Part shown: in pieces, positions 9,883 to 21,416 of the stretch
Position numbering within the stretch: the stretch's first letter is position 1
Layout: each line of letters starts with the position of its first letter
From: Anisus vortex
Lineage: Eukaryota > Mollusca > Gastropoda > Planorbidae
Reading direction: 5' to 3'
NCBI GenBank assembly: GCA_949126835.1
Contig: OX421497.1
Location: 46,865,715 to 46,929,714 of the forward strand
DNA: 64,000 bases
Notes under the pieces: model-generated
The model's input: only the letters and a program-made list of their open reading frames with translations
Database searches by the model: none
What the model was told of the DNA's origin: nothing
Program-made: the position numbers and the translations under genes

Positions 9883-11003
9883 CCCCCCCCCTTCATTGTT
9901 ATTCTTCGTACCTTGCATAAAAGGTGAGAAGAAAAAAGAGTGAGGGAGGGGGGGGGGTAACGCCAACATTTAAAAATGAAAAACAAAGGTTCCCCCCTTA
10001 CGGCGTATCTGGCAAGACGCCACAAATTTTGTTTGTCCCCCGTTTCGGTGAGATGGGGGGCGCGATTACCCAATGCGTGTCTTGTTCATATTAGATATTA
10101 ATGATATGCTAATGGCTTCAAGATGGTCTCGCTAGATAGACAGAAAGAGCCGTCTCCTCTTTTGCATACATGCATGAAACGTTTTCAAAACACAAAACTA
10201 AAAAAAGAACAAGAAGGAAAAAAAAAGGCATTAGAAAAAATAGAGGGCGCATAAATATTAGTTAAAGGGAATTAACTCCACGAATCCAACTTGAAAAGGT
10301 GTGGAATTATCTCCCCTCCCTCGGCCCCTGAATGAAGTTTCAAGATATTTTTTATATTCACGATGACCTTTTTTTTATCTTTCGTTCTTGATTTTGTTTT
10401 GCATTGTGTTAACGTGTGCGTGTGTGTTCGTGTTAGTGTGTGAATGTGTGAATGTGTGAATGTGTGTATGTTTTTCCATGATGGATTGATGTCAGGTAAA
10501 TGTCGTGACAAAGTTGTCTCCCTTGAACATCACAGGCTTCTCTCCCTTCTCATCCTCCGCTCCCCCCCCCCCCCAAAAAAAAAGCATCTTCCTGTCCCGT
10601 TCACTCAAGCGTGACAGTTTAGGTCGCCTGTGTTTTTATGTGTTTTTTTTTTATATTCATTTTGTGTGTGTGTTGTTTTTTTTTTGTAATATGCAAACAT
10701 ATTCACACCTGTGCGCACCTTTGGTGGATTTTTTGTTGTTTTTTTCTTTTTTCCCCCCTAGCTTTGTTCATTTGCATTTTTCTCTAAAAGCCCTGATTCT
10801 TTATTTCTTTTCTTTTTTTTATTTCAACTTTTTTTTTATATCACTTCGGATCGTTGCAGGAAAAATTTATTCTTCGTTTTAAAATTTAAATATTATGCTC
10901 AGTTCAGACTCCAAAAATAAAGTTTTATGAAGATTTATTGTTGCACAAAGGAATTGGGATTTTATGAAGAAGGATGTGGGTAAGTCTTTAAAAAAAAAAC
11001 AAT
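9883..11003. other. unassigned, low-complexity rich
   Basis: No gene is seen. The stretch includes a GTGTGTGAAT repeat (10420-10472), long T and A runs, and three GGGAGATAA-type motifs near 10264, 10305 and 10513. The 125-residue frame at 10505-10882 is mostly Phe and Ser from T-runs and is not credible. Confidence 0.6.
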
Positions 11004-11022
11004 CAGTGGCGTAGCTAGGGGG
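11004..11022 (+). mobile_element. orphan hAT end
   Basis: CAGTGGCGTAGCTAGGGGG matches the left end of the hAT element at 7469. No partner end was found downstream, so this is a fragment or an element whose other end has decayed. Confidence 0.45.
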
Positions 11023-11094
11023 TTGCAGGGTTGGGGAGGTGGAAAATAGTGGATGGTATGTTGTTGTTTGTTTTATTTAGGTGGCGGGGGTTGA

Positions 11095-11335
11095 GTCTAA
11101 CTTTCCTTATCCTTTACACGAGAACAAATGCATATAAATAGCCTACTCTTTCTTTCCGAGTGGCATTCGGGCATGGAATGGGTTGCCTGAACAAACCAGG
11201 GAAACCAGTAACTTAACATCATTTAAAACATTAATAAAAATGCAAGACTACACTCGGACCACGGATGAGCGCAGGACGCAATAATCTTCTTTATAGAAAG
11301 AGCGTCTGTAACGTATAAGATAAGATAACTCTGAA
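11095..11335 (+). pseudogene. LINE-A 3' fragment (non-LTR retrotransposon ORF2 C-terminus)
   Basis: In shifting frames the segment reads YSFFPSG-IRAWNGLPE and a downstream NLTSFK block, the pattern that ends ORF2 in many CR1/Jockey-type non-LTR retrotransposons (SFFPR-IR-WN-LP). A 3' tail with GAGCGTCTGTAACGTATAAG runs into short GATAA repeats. It matches the fragments at 32876, 43810, 56330 and 59000, so the family has at least five 3' fragments here. There is no reverse transcriptase core; 5' truncation is typical of incomplete target-primed reverse transcription. The superfamily is not settled. Confidence 0.7.
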
Positions 11336-11468
11336 CTGGGCGCACGATAAATTATAATTATTTCAACTTTGGCTTGTTGTTCATATTGTTCATTTTAAAC
11401 ATTTTAAACACAATGCAATATTTGAGTTAATACTAGGTCAATCAAAAAGGGCTTAAACATATTCGACA

Positions 11469-13154
11469 CGTACAAATATATTGTGAGTAAAACATTTTAA
11501 GAACGTACAATTTGTGAGTCAAACATTTTAAGAACGTACAATTTGTGAGTCTAACATTTTAAGAACGTACAATTTGTGAGTCAAACATTTTAAGAACGTA
11601 CAATTTGTGAGTCTAACATTTTAAGGACGTACAATTTGTGAGTCTAAGATTTTAAGAACGTACAATTTGTGAGTCTAACATTTTAAGAACGTTCAATTTG
11701 TGAGTCTAAGATTTTAAGAACGATCAATTTGTGATTCTAACATTTTAAGGACGTACAATTTGTTAGTCTAACATTTTTATGATAATCAATTTGTGAGTCT
11801 AACATTTTAAGGACGTATAATTTGTGAGTCTAACATTTTAAGGACGTACAATTTGTGAGTCTAAGATTTTAAGAACGTACAATTTGTGAGTCTAACATTT
11901 TAGGAACGTTCAATTTGTGAGTCTAAAATTTTAAGAACGATCAATTTGTGATTCTAACATTTTAAGGACGTACAATTTGTTAGTCTAACATTTTAATGAC
12001 GATCAATTTGTGAGTCTAACATTTTAAGGACGTACAATTTGTGAGTCTAACATTTTAAGAACGTACAATTTGTGAGTCTAAGATTTTAAGAACGATCAAT
12101 TTGTGAGTCTAACATTTTAAGGACGTACAATTTGTGAGTCTAACATTTTAAGAACGATCAATTTGTGAGTCTAACATTTTAAGGACGTAAAATTTGTGAG
12201 TCTAACATTTCAAGAACGTACAATTTGTGAGTCTAAGATTTTAAGAACGTACAATTTGTGAGTCTAACATTTTAAGAACGTTCAATTTGTGAGTCTAACA
12301 TTTTAAGAACGATCAATTTGTGATTCTAACATTTTAAGGACGTACAATTTGTTAGTCTAACATTTTTATGACGATCAATTTGTGAGTCTAACATTTTAAG
12401 AACGATCAATTTGTGATTCTAACATTTTAAAGACGTACAATTTGTTAGTCTAACATTTTAATGACGATCAATTTGTGAGTCTAACATTTTAAAGACGTAC
12501 AATTTGTGAGTCTAACATTTTAAGAACGTACAATTTGTGAGTCTAAAATTTTAAGAACGATCAATTTGTGAGTCTAACATTTTAAGGACGTACAATTTGT
12601 GAGTCTAACATTTTAAGAACGATCAATTTGTGAGTCTAACATTTTAAGGACGTACAATTTGTAAGTCTAACATTTTAAGAACGTACAATTTGTGAGTCTA
12701 AGATTTTAAGAACGTACAATTTGTGAGTCAAACATTTTAAGAACGTACAATTTGTGAGTCTAAGATTTTAAGAACGTACAATTTGTGAGTCAAACATTTT
12801 AAGAACGTACAATTTGTGAGTCTAACATTTTAAGAACGTACAATTTGTGAGTCAAACATTTTAAGAACGTACAATTTGTGAGTCTAACATTTTAAGGACG
12901 TACAATTTGTGAGTCTAAGATTTTAAGAACGTACAATTTGTGAGTCTAACATTTTAAGAACGTTCAATTTGTGAGTCTAACATTTTAAGAACGATCAATT
13001 TGTGATTCTAACATTTTAAGGACGTACAATTTGTGAGTCTAACATTTTAAGAACGTACAATTTGTGAGTCTAACATTTTAAGAACGTACAATTTGTGAGT
13101 CTAACATTTTAAGGACGTACAATTTGTGAGTCTAACATTTTAAGAACGTACAAT
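11469..13154. repeat. 31-bp minisatellite, about 54 copies
   Basis: The unit carries ACAATTTGTGAGTCTAACAT then TTTAAGAACGT. Point variants (AAGA/AAGG, GTAC/GATC/GTTC, GAGTC/GATTC) recur in blocks. The variant GTGATTCTAA occurs at 11731, 11948, 12320, 12413 and 13002, always a whole multiple of 31 bp apart, so there are virtually no indels and there is higher-order structure. The first unit is degenerate. No open frame persists. Confidence 0.97.
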
Positions 13155-13323
13155 GTATAAATTTAAAAAATAAGATTGTACATAACATGAATTCAGCATG
13201 TTATCTACGTAGTAGGCCTACGTACACTTAATGAGTCCAGGCATTTGATACAGGGGGCGAGATGCTGACATGTCGTATACAAACCAATTTTTATAGCCAA
13301 AGAGGTACTGAAACGTCTAGATT

Positions 13324-13531
13324 CAGGGGTCGGCAACCTTTTGATAATAGTATGCCGAAGTAGGATTTCAAATTCATTCAGCGCACCAAATGCTTAACAG
13401 TCATCTTGTTCCAGCACATAAAAATTCTTGTAGAACAGACTTGAAATGTCTTTTTGAAGGTCTCTCGCGTGCCAATGAAAATTGATCTGCGTGCCAAGTT
13501 TGGCACGCGGGCCGTAGGTTGTCGACCCCTG
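13324..13531 (+). mobile_element. H1 MITE (hAT-type), full length
   Basis: The left end CAGGGGTCGGCAACC and right end GGTTGTCGACCCCTG are inverted. Flanks TCTAGATT and GTCTACAT are a diverged duplication offset by one base. The body has the family's GGCACGC subterminal block. Confidence 0.85.
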
Positions 13532-14476
13532 GTCTACATAGACACCCACGCTACGCCCTTAAGTCTCATTCATACATGGAAGGCCTCAGGAATCTCCAGT
13601 GGTTTTAAGAAATGTAAATCGCCTACAAATATAGGTTGGCAACCTTTCTATTTTCCTTTGATCTAAGCCAGTGATGTATTCATACCTTGGTGTTAAGCTC
13701 ACCAACTTAAAAGATGGGAGATTTGGTCAATTCATCTGAATTGGAGAATTTTTTGTTATCTATATAGCTGGAGTCCTTGAACTTTTTCTTGTGCCTCCGC
13801 TAAAAAATCTAGATTTAGATTTAACTTTGTTTTTTGAACTTTGTATTAATGCGTTATTTAGATGTAGAGGCGTATCGAGGCAAAGGGGGATAGGCGAGGA
13901 ACATTAAACTAACATTTATACCACTTGTAAAAAACTATGTTGTTTTTTTTTTTGTTTGTTTTTTAAGAAAAACAACCAATAATTTTGTAATTCCTTTTGA
14001 AGAAACAACAACAAATTTTAAAGACAATTATTTATAGTTAAAAAGATACGGACATTTTGTTAGCAATCACATTTTTTTAGTTTCTTTACAAAAATTCTAT
14101 GAAATTTTTTGTAAATATGTATTTTGTTTTGAATTATGGCCATTTATGCTGTGTTTTAAATTGTTTTAACTTTGGCTTTATATAGAAATTTTTTAAAACA
14201 TATTGCATCATTTCTTTAAACAGTGTGCATTATTTGTTGTCCCCATCTTGCACTATTTGTCCTCCCCCCCCCCCACTTCCCCATAGACCTACTTACACCT
14301 TTAACTTGCACCAGTTGAAGTCCTTCTACAGATTATAGGCTTTGTGTAATGTCTTTCTGCACTAGGATTAGCGCAGAAAAATGCTTTTGGGTTTGAAAAT
14401 GACTCCGCTCCAAATTGGCCATTCGCTAGTTTAAAATATCTTTAGCAACAAAGCAAGCGCCCCATAATGTATAGTG
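13532..14476. other. AT-rich intergenic DNA
   Basis: No gene or repeat was recognised apart from T-runs and a C-run near 14265-14273. Confidence 0.6.
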
Positions 14477-14682
14477 AATCGGTTGGCAACCCACGGGACG
14501 CGTGCCAGACTTGGCATGCAGAGCAATTTTCAATGACACGCGCGAGACCCCCAAAAAGGCAATTCAGGTCTCTTTTACAAGAAATTATGTGTTAGAACAG
14601 GATGACGTGTAAGCTTTTGGCACGCTGAATGAATTAGAAATCCTACATCGGCACACTTTTATCAAAAAGTAGCTGACCTCTG
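14477..14682 (-). mobile_element. H1 MITE, full length
   Basis: A reverse-orientation copy of about 206 bp flanked by a perfect 8-bp duplication GTATAGTG (14469-14476 and 14683-14690). The left-hand end has drifted (AATCGGTTGGCAACC). Confidence 0.88.
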
Positions 14683-15066
14683 GTATAGTGGAAGACGCAT
14701 TTGTGGCTGTAAATCCCAGATTATTGGGTGGAGCGGAAGAGCAATGTTAGATCCACGGCTAATGGGTGACAATCCCTCTCCAGTGTGAGTCAAGCAGAAA
14801 GCGCTAATCGCAATCGTGTGACACAATACTAATAAAACAAGTAAAAATATTTCGTTCTACCTGGGCGAAAGCTCACCTTGTGCAACGGACAGCGCAGCCA
14901 CAACGGGGGACTTCCCGCTAAAAATGATAGCCGACTGATTAAATCACCACTGTGATTGGTTCATTGGACAGTCCTAACCAATCGCTCACAAGAAAATAAA
15001 GTACGTTTTACGAGCGCGAGTCTGATCCCGGCATCCACAGCACCCGAAAGTTCAAGTAAAGTAAAA
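14683..15066. other. unassigned spacer between an H1 MITE and a SINE
   Basis: Mixed-composition DNA without a recognised gene; small opposing frames at 14956-15191 run into the SINE and are not credible. Confidence 0.5.
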
Positions 15067-15303
15067 GTAACCCTTCGGACCGAATCGATACATAGGGTCG
15101 ATGAAGCAGCGTTCACCAGTTTGTGTGGCCACGGCATACTAGGGGATTGAGTGGCCAGCACAATTCCCAGCCACCTTTTCTTCATTCCCAAACTAAAGTC
15201 AGGTACCCATCAGACCCAGAAACTCTCCTAGCTTTCACCAGATATTCAAACCCAGTGCCCTCGGTACGCCAGCCGAACTCGCTGCTGTTCGTCCACTGTG
15301 TCC
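15067..15303 (-). mobile_element. tRNA-derived SINE (S1), near full length
   Basis: Read on the minus strand it has a tRNA-like head, a degenerate box B, the conserved body and the 3' end with GGTCCGA. Short open frames on both strands here are SINE translations. Confidence 0.85.
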
Positions 15304-15964
15304 CCTACTCTGAAGTAAAAGCCAGCAGACAAATTGACTGCCCCCCCCCCTTTATCAAATATTTTGTTTCCCTGTTCAGAATTTTAAAAAAATTAGAACC
15401 CCCCCCCCCCCCTCCCTTTAGAAAAACTGACTATCTGGCCGATTGAGACTTTGAGCATCAACAGCTACAAAACAAAGAAAAATGAAATAAAGAAGACAAA
15501 AACTGTGTAAGCGGAAACGAGGCTCATTATTTCAGAAGGAGGCACACATTTTATGGCGCGTGTTTTCTGCGAGGCATTCTGGGAAAGGCATCCACGTGAG
15601 CAGAGTGTTATTGCTGGTCGGGGGGGGGGGGGGGAGGGGAAGAAGGAGAAACGCTCAACTGTATTTTATTGCAGCGATTTGAACCTAGTGTTAGCAACTG
15701 TCCTTTTTTTTTTATTATAACTCGCTTTACAGTTTACACTAACGCCTCCCCCTCACTCCCCCCCCCCCCCCCACCGTCCTAACAACACCATTCTACCATT
15801 TACCCATCAAAGCAAATTTCTCTTTCTGGTCTTTTTTTTTTCTCCCCTTTTCCGTGATGTTTTCTGGAACTATTTTGTATTTTCATTATAACACCAAAAA
15901 AAAAAACAACAAAGAATAATTTATTGGTGGTTTTTGATGTTGCTGTTTATTCTTTTCTTTTAAA
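15304..15964. other. intergenic DNA with many homopolymers
   Basis: C-runs near 15343, 15400 and 15757, a G-run near 15620 and T/A runs. No gene is recognised. Confidence 0.6.
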
Positions 15965-16446
15965 GAGAGTTTAGAGTTTAGAGTTTAGAGTTTGGAGTTT
16001 AGAGTTTAGAGTTTAGAGTTTAGAATTTAGAGTTTAGAGTTTAGAGTTTAGAGTTTAGAGTTTAGAGTATAGAGTTTAGAGTTTAGAGTTTAGAGCTTAG
16101 AGTATAGAGTTTAGAGTTTAGAGTTTAGAGTATAGAGTTTAGAGTTTAGAGTTTAGAGTTTAGAGTTTAGAGTTTAGAGTTTAGAGTTTAGAGTTTAGAG
16201 TTTAGAGTTTAGAGTTTGGAGTTTAGAGTTTAGAGTTTAGAGTTTAGAGTTTAGAGTTTAGAATTTAGAGTTTAGAGTTTAGAGTTTAGAGTTTAGAGTT
16301 TAGAGTTTAGAGTTTAGAGTATAGAGTTTAGAGTTTAGAGTTTAGAGTATAGAGTTTAGAGTTTAGAGTTTAGAGTTTAGAGTTTAGAGTTTAGAGTTTA
16401 GAGTTTAGAGTTTAGAGTTTAGAGTTTAGAGTTTAGAGTTTAGAGT
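15965..16446. repeat. TTTAGAG heptamer array, about 69 copies
   Basis: About 480 bp of a nearly pure 7-bp repeat with scattered TATAGAG, TTTGGAG and TTTAGAA variants. It differs by one base from the plant-type telomere heptamer TTTAGGG and is unlike the TTAGGG telomere expected for molluscs. Confidence 0.97.
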
Positions 16447-17119
16447 AGTTACTGGCAAAACATCCTATCGACTGTGCAGGAACGAAAAGATGGTACAGAT
16501 ATAGAGATAGGTAGAAAACCCTGAAAGAATATTATGTATTACGTGGATGTCCGTAACAATTGTCTTTTGAGTCTACTCTAGCTTACTCATCAGATTTTAG
16601 TCAATACAATACCAGGTTTTCTGAATTTCTGTGGCGAAGCCACGCGGGAGGGGGGGGGGCGCTGGGGGAGGGCGGGCTATGCGCCCCCTTAAATTTTAGA
16701 AAAATAACTATTTTTTTTGTTTTTTTTAACGTGTACTAAGTTTGCAAAAATTTGAAAATTTTTTGTCACGCTAAGGGTTAGCCCACCCTGTAGTCACGAG
16801 TCTATTAGTGAACGTCTCGAGGTTCAAATACCTTGGCTAGGACATACGGGTCTTCAGATCACGTGGTCTACGACTGGTAATAAGAATATTTCGTTTGTGA
16901 ACTTAAGGAGATAGAAGACACGCATTTCATGTCCATGATCAGGTTGAGTGGAGGTGGAGCTCCTACCCAAGGATTATGTTATAGCTGGCGAGTTTTTACT
17001 AGTCTGAGGAGGAATAGATCCAGTATTGTATCCATCTTAATCCTACTGATGGAAATCGAAGAATTTCTAGCTTCGAACAGAGGTGGATGTTTCTCTCCTG
17101 TCCGAGACAGTTTCAGTGT

Positions 17120-17153
<34 letters not shown>

Positions 17154-17732
17154 CAGCCAAAGATAGTTGTCCAGTTTCTTTAGACCACGGTGTGCAGAAG
17201 GATTTGTCTGACCAGAACAATACCAAAGCTGTGTTTGCTTTCCATGCCACATAATCCCCTTTGAAGTCGTGGGTGTAGTGGGAGTGAACCAAGTATGTAG
17301 TAAGAGGCCTTAGCTATTACTAGAATTGTGTTATATAGGCTCTAAGCTTGAAATATTTTTTTTTATTATTTATCACAATTGATGGTTATCAATTATTATA
17401 TATTTTAAAAATGTTGAATGAAGCTATCGTTAGTTTATTGTATATGGCTGATATTATACACCAAAGGGGCAAGTAACTATGTGTAACCTTAACGTCACAT
17501 GACTTCGGTCACGTTGTTTTCAAAAGCCTTATACAGTTTAGCTCAACTATCAATTGAATACTGCCATAACCAACACTGTTACGATCAATCAGAATTAGAA
17601 CAGAAACTGTTTTGACGGCGTTTTAGTTAAACGAGGGGTTTTATGATCCAACAAATGGACACTAGGACACGCCAGGACACCAGGAAACCATCCTACTTTT
17701 TTGAAGCAGTAGAGTGACACGATCGTTTAGAG
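16447..17732. other. intergenic DNA with an A29 tract
   Basis: A poly-A run of 29 bases lies at 17122-17150. Flanking short frames (16929-17183 plus, 17067-17252 minus) show no recognised domain. A GTGGCGAAGCCACG palindrome followed by a G-run lies near 16631. Confidence 0.5.
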
Positions 17733-17898
17733 CAGCGGTCAGCATAAACTACGGCACGCGTGCGAGACTTGACACACGGAGCAATTTTCAATAGCACGCG
17801 GAACACAAATCGAAATTTTTTGTCGGCCTCTAGTTGTTTCGCTGAATGAATTAGAAATTCTACTTTGACACATTTATCAAATGGGTTGCCGAATCCTG
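17733..17898 (-). mobile_element. H1 MITE, internally shortened
   Basis: A 166-bp reverse copy with ends CAGCGGTCAGCA and TTGCCGAATCCTG. Flanks GTTTAGAG and GTCTAGCG match at 6 of 8 bases. The right flank is the beginning of the adjacent tRNA-like sequence. Confidence 0.75.
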
Positions 17899-18030
17899 GT
17901 CTAGCGGTTAAACGCTTGGATTACCATATGCGAAGGTTTACGGTTCGAATACTGGTTTAAAAAAAAAAGACGCTGGGATGGTGCTAGTGACTCGACGCGC
18001 ATCTAATGAATAAAATGACATTCGTTGGAT
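17897..18030 (+). mobile_element. tRNA-derived SINE, second family
   Basis: A box A-like TGGTCTAGCGGTTA at 17897-17910 and box B-like GGTTCGAATAC at 17942-17952 are spaced as in tRNA genes. The 3' part of a tRNA does not follow; an A-run and unrelated body do. The body differs from family S1. Confidence 0.5.
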
Positions 18031-18484
18031 GAAATTAGTGGCTCATGTGCATTGTACTGCAACCCCAATCCCTTTATTTTAACTGGCTAACGTTTTCTTC
18101 ACTAGCCCCTGTGGTCTGATTGGGGCTTATTTCACATTTATTTAGTTTTTGAAAGTATTACAATATTGGAATTAAAAAACCACAACGTTATCCCTATGTC
18201 ACGTGATCCAGCCAAGTCTCACCGCCCCCTCCCGGCCATCTTTGTTCTTGCGAGGTTACGTTCAGCCCAAATCCGCGAAGCATTTAAAGAACCCCAACAA
18301 AATGGTTGACTAAGAAACAGAGAATAGAAACGGATGGGAAAAAAAAACGATGAGAAGTGGGGAGAGCGGGGAGGGGGTGGAGGCAAGAGGTCAGGTGGGG
18401 GAGAGGAGATAATAAACACAGAATAGAGAGAGAGGGAACAAATTGTTTAGTTAGGGAGAGAAAGTTTATTGTAGTTCTCTAGAA
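18031..18484. other. unassigned intergenic DNA
   Basis: No gene is seen; 18219-18419 on the minus strand is Pro/Ser low complexity. Confidence 0.5.
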
Positions 18485-18605
18485 TGTCTTTCTCTCGCTC
18501 TCTATCTATCTCTTTCTCTCTCTCCCTCTCTCTATCTGTCTCTCCCTCTATCTATCTGTCTCTCCCTCTCTCTCTCTCTCTCTAAATATATATATATATA
18601 ATATA
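18485..18605. repeat. CT and TA microsatellite
   Basis: TCTC/TATC repeats pass into a short (TA)n run. Confidence 0.9.
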
Positions 18606-19007
18606 TCTTGTATGTTTAAATCTCAGCTTCTCCCCTAAATGAATGGTAGTGGAGGAAAAAAAACCACCCAAACTTGAGTCCACATTACAGCAAAATTAGA
18701 AGATTTGAGTGATAGGTGTGAAAACTTTTTAAAGACTTATCTAGTTACTGGAACGCAGAAGAAGTATCATCATATGTAGTTGTTGATGATTATAAATCAG
18801 TAAACTATGTGTTACTATAGCAACCTGGTCGTGTGAATAGCTTATGGCCCCGTACGCCGTGTAAATAGGACGAGGACGGTAGCTGGTAAGTTTCTAGTTG
18901 AAGGTCATTGATTTAGGCCTATGTGCTTTTTCTTCCAAAATAAAATAAAAAAACTACATGCAATATTTCTGCAATAAATTGCAAACAATGTATGGGAAAG
19001 TGTTGTA

Positions 19008-19058
19008 CATAATAATAATTTTTTTATAGCGCTGCCAACAAACATAATGCAAGCTCAG
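19008..19058 (-). mobile_element. LINE-B 3' tail
   Basis: The minus strand reads the LINE-B terminal sequence (GAGCTTGCATTA, TTGTTGGCAGCGCTATA) followed by an ATTATT-type tail. Only about 50 bp remain. Confidence 0.7.
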
Positions 19059-19059
19059 A

Positions 19060-19462
19060 GCACATTTGTTGTTGGCTTCCATTTGTCTCGAGAGACGATG
19101 GAGTTTATTGTGCCCTTGGGGAATGTGCGCTCCTGGCCTTGCAGCTTCTGCTATGGCTGTGCAAGCCCACATGCGAGTGACAGTCCCTATTGCACGTCCG
19201 GCACAGGAAGGTAGAACTGGTCATGGGCTGGTCTCTTCTTCCCCTCCTTTTGGTGCGCTTCTCATCGGCGAGCCGCTGCAGGTCTCTCTCTCCAGCTTCC
19301 AGCCCGGAGGCCAGCGCATGTCTCCAGCTGGACCTGTCCTTGGCTAGTTCCTCCCAGCTGTTTGTGTCAATGGCAAGGGCTTTCATGTCTCCCTTGCAGA
19401 CATCCTTATATCGGAGGTGGGGCCGGCCCGCAGTCCTCTTTCCTCTGGCCAGTTCCGAGTAA
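19060..19462 (-). pseudogene. LINE-C ORF C-terminus with zinc finger
   Basis: The minus-strand frame from about 19462 shows ELARGKRTAGRPHLRYKD, then KALAIDTNSWEELAKDRSSW and, near the end, C-x2-C followed by a His/Cys-rich stretch with HVGLHSHSRSC. This is the tail of a common invertebrate non-LTR retrotransposon polyprotein (G-R--LRYKD, W---A-DR--WR, Arg-rich linker, C-terminal CCHH-like finger). Only the last 130 or so codons are present, and the upstream side abuts the 25-bp satellite. It is not a host zinc-finger gene: there is one finger and no start codon context. The 54463 fragment ends with the same kind of finger. Confidence 0.75.
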
Positions 19463-19465
19463 AGT

Positions 19466-20091
19466 ACTGTAACATACATTAGGCCTACATACTGTAACAT
19501 ACATTAGGCCTACATACTGTAACATACATTAGGCCTACATACTATAATACATTAGGCCTACATACTGTAACATACATTAGGCCTACATACTATAATACAT
19601 TAGGCCTACATACTGTAACATACATTAGGCCTACATACTGTAACATACATTAGGCCTACATACTGTAACATACATTAGGGCTACATACTGTAACATACAT
19701 TAGGCATACATACTGTAACATACATTAGGCCTACATACTGTAACATACATTAGGGCTACATACTGTAACATACATTAGGCCTACATACTGTAACATACAT
19801 TAGGCCTACATACTGTAACATACATTAGGTCTACATACTGTAACATACATTAGGCCTACATACTGTAACATACATTAGGCCTACATTCTGTAACATACAT
19901 TAGGCCTACATTCTGTAACATACATTAGGCCTACATACTGTAACATACATTAGGCCTACATACTGTAACATACATTAGGCCTACATACTGTAACATACAT
20001 TAGGCCTTCATACTGTAACATACATTAGGCCTACATACTGTAACATACATTAGGCCTACATACTGTAACATACATTAGGCCTACATACTGT
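19466..20091. repeat. 25-bp minisatellite, about 25 copies
   Basis: The unit is built on ACTGTAACATACATTAGGCC plus TACAT. Two 23-bp units (ACTATAATACATT type) lie near the left end. The array begins at the break point of LINE-C. Confidence 0.97.
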
Positions 20092-21416
20092 CATACATAA
20101 AGGTACAGAGAAATTATCCTAACAGAACGATATCTTGATATATGTTGGCCTAATATTAGACCAATATTCTGCCAATTTTTTAATCTTGGCAAAATGTTGG
20201 GCCAACATAGTGTGCTGTTATGGTAGATTATTGTTCTCCTTTTTCTATCCCACAAAGCTGTGACTACCTGCCTCTGCTTACACAAATTTGACACTTCGCA
20301 CCGCTTCCTCCACATTACAAAATCTTTAACTAACCGGTTGTTGCTTCACCCGGAAACAGTTTCTCAAATAAGCGGAATATTTTCCCAAAAATTTCCTGCC
20401 TTCGTAGAAACCGCTTCTGGACATTCGGGAAGTCACCACTGCGTTGATCCCAGCTACCCTTAACCCAATCTCCTCCTTCCTTATCATGTACACCAGTCTT
20501 TCTGTGACCCCATAGACCCCCAACTGCGACCCTTTGACCCCACTCATCAAAGACATTATTTATCAAGATAAACTTATATCGTGTAGTTTCAATCTTCCAC
20601 CACATTTTGTATAAACAATTTGTCCATCAAAGAATTCCTTATCTTACAGGTTTATTTTGAAGAGGTTTTTCTTTTTTTTTTTTTGATGATGCCAAGAGTT
20701 GGCAAGAAGAAATAGGCTAATGTGGGCAATGCTAATTTTTCTCTTCACATCCTTAAACATTAAGAGAGAGAGAGAGAGAGGGGGGGGGAGTTGACCCGGA
20801 TAGCCAACCTATCTATTTTCAACCCAGCCTATTACGACCAATAGTAACTGCACCAAGTTTTTATTTTACCCATATTTTTTTTTAAAGACCTGCCAAACAT
20901 TTTATGTTCCTGATCAAAGAACAGGTTAGAAATGATAGCAGAAGTAGGTTTTTTAATGTTTTTTTTTTTTTAGGTTGTAAGTGAGAATTTAAGCAACCAG
21001 TGTACGTATGAGGTGTAAATGTGTGTACACTTGTGTGTTTGTGTACATTAAGCGTGTTTCCCTTTAGAGTGTTTTTATCGACAAAACTGTAAGATACATC
21101 TGCCTTTGATTTTTGATAACGTATTTTCACTTTTCCAGAGCATCTGTCATAAACAAAAACCAGCCGTGTATATTTCGTAATAGTAGTTTTGGAATCTAGG
21201 CGAAATTGTAAATTATAGATACAAGTCCGATTGTATATTCCTCGTATGTCCTATTTTACCAAGTTAGTACACTATATATAAATACACTATAGGGTCTATG
21301 AAGAAACAAGGCAATATATCTAGCACAACGTTCTCTTGACTGATGCCTAGAACCAAATCAGGTCTGGGTAAACACCCCAGACGAGAATAGTGAAAGAATA
21401 GAGAGATTCACATAAA
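20092..21416. other. unassigned DNA including a moderate-GC block
   Basis: The block 20230-20600 has overlapping minus-strand frames of 76 and 91 residues but no recognised domain. A (GA)n plus G-run lies at 20765-20788. Confidence 0.45.

Noticed and set aside
10505..10882. 125-residue frame rich in Phe and Ser
   Set aside because: Produced by long T-runs; no recognisable hydrophobic-segment pattern beyond homopolymer translation.
11469..13154. CRISPR array
   Set aside because: Units are contiguous with no unique spacers, and the setting is eukaryotic; this is a minisatellite.
17122..17150. Poly-A tail of a processed pseudogene
   Set aside because: The sequence before the A-run shows no recognisable coding homology, and no flanking duplication was found.
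19105..19500. Host zinc-finger protein gene
   Set aside because: The frame lacks an upstream gene structure and matches the C-terminal layout of a non-LTR retrotransposon polyprotein; its start codon lies in the satellite.
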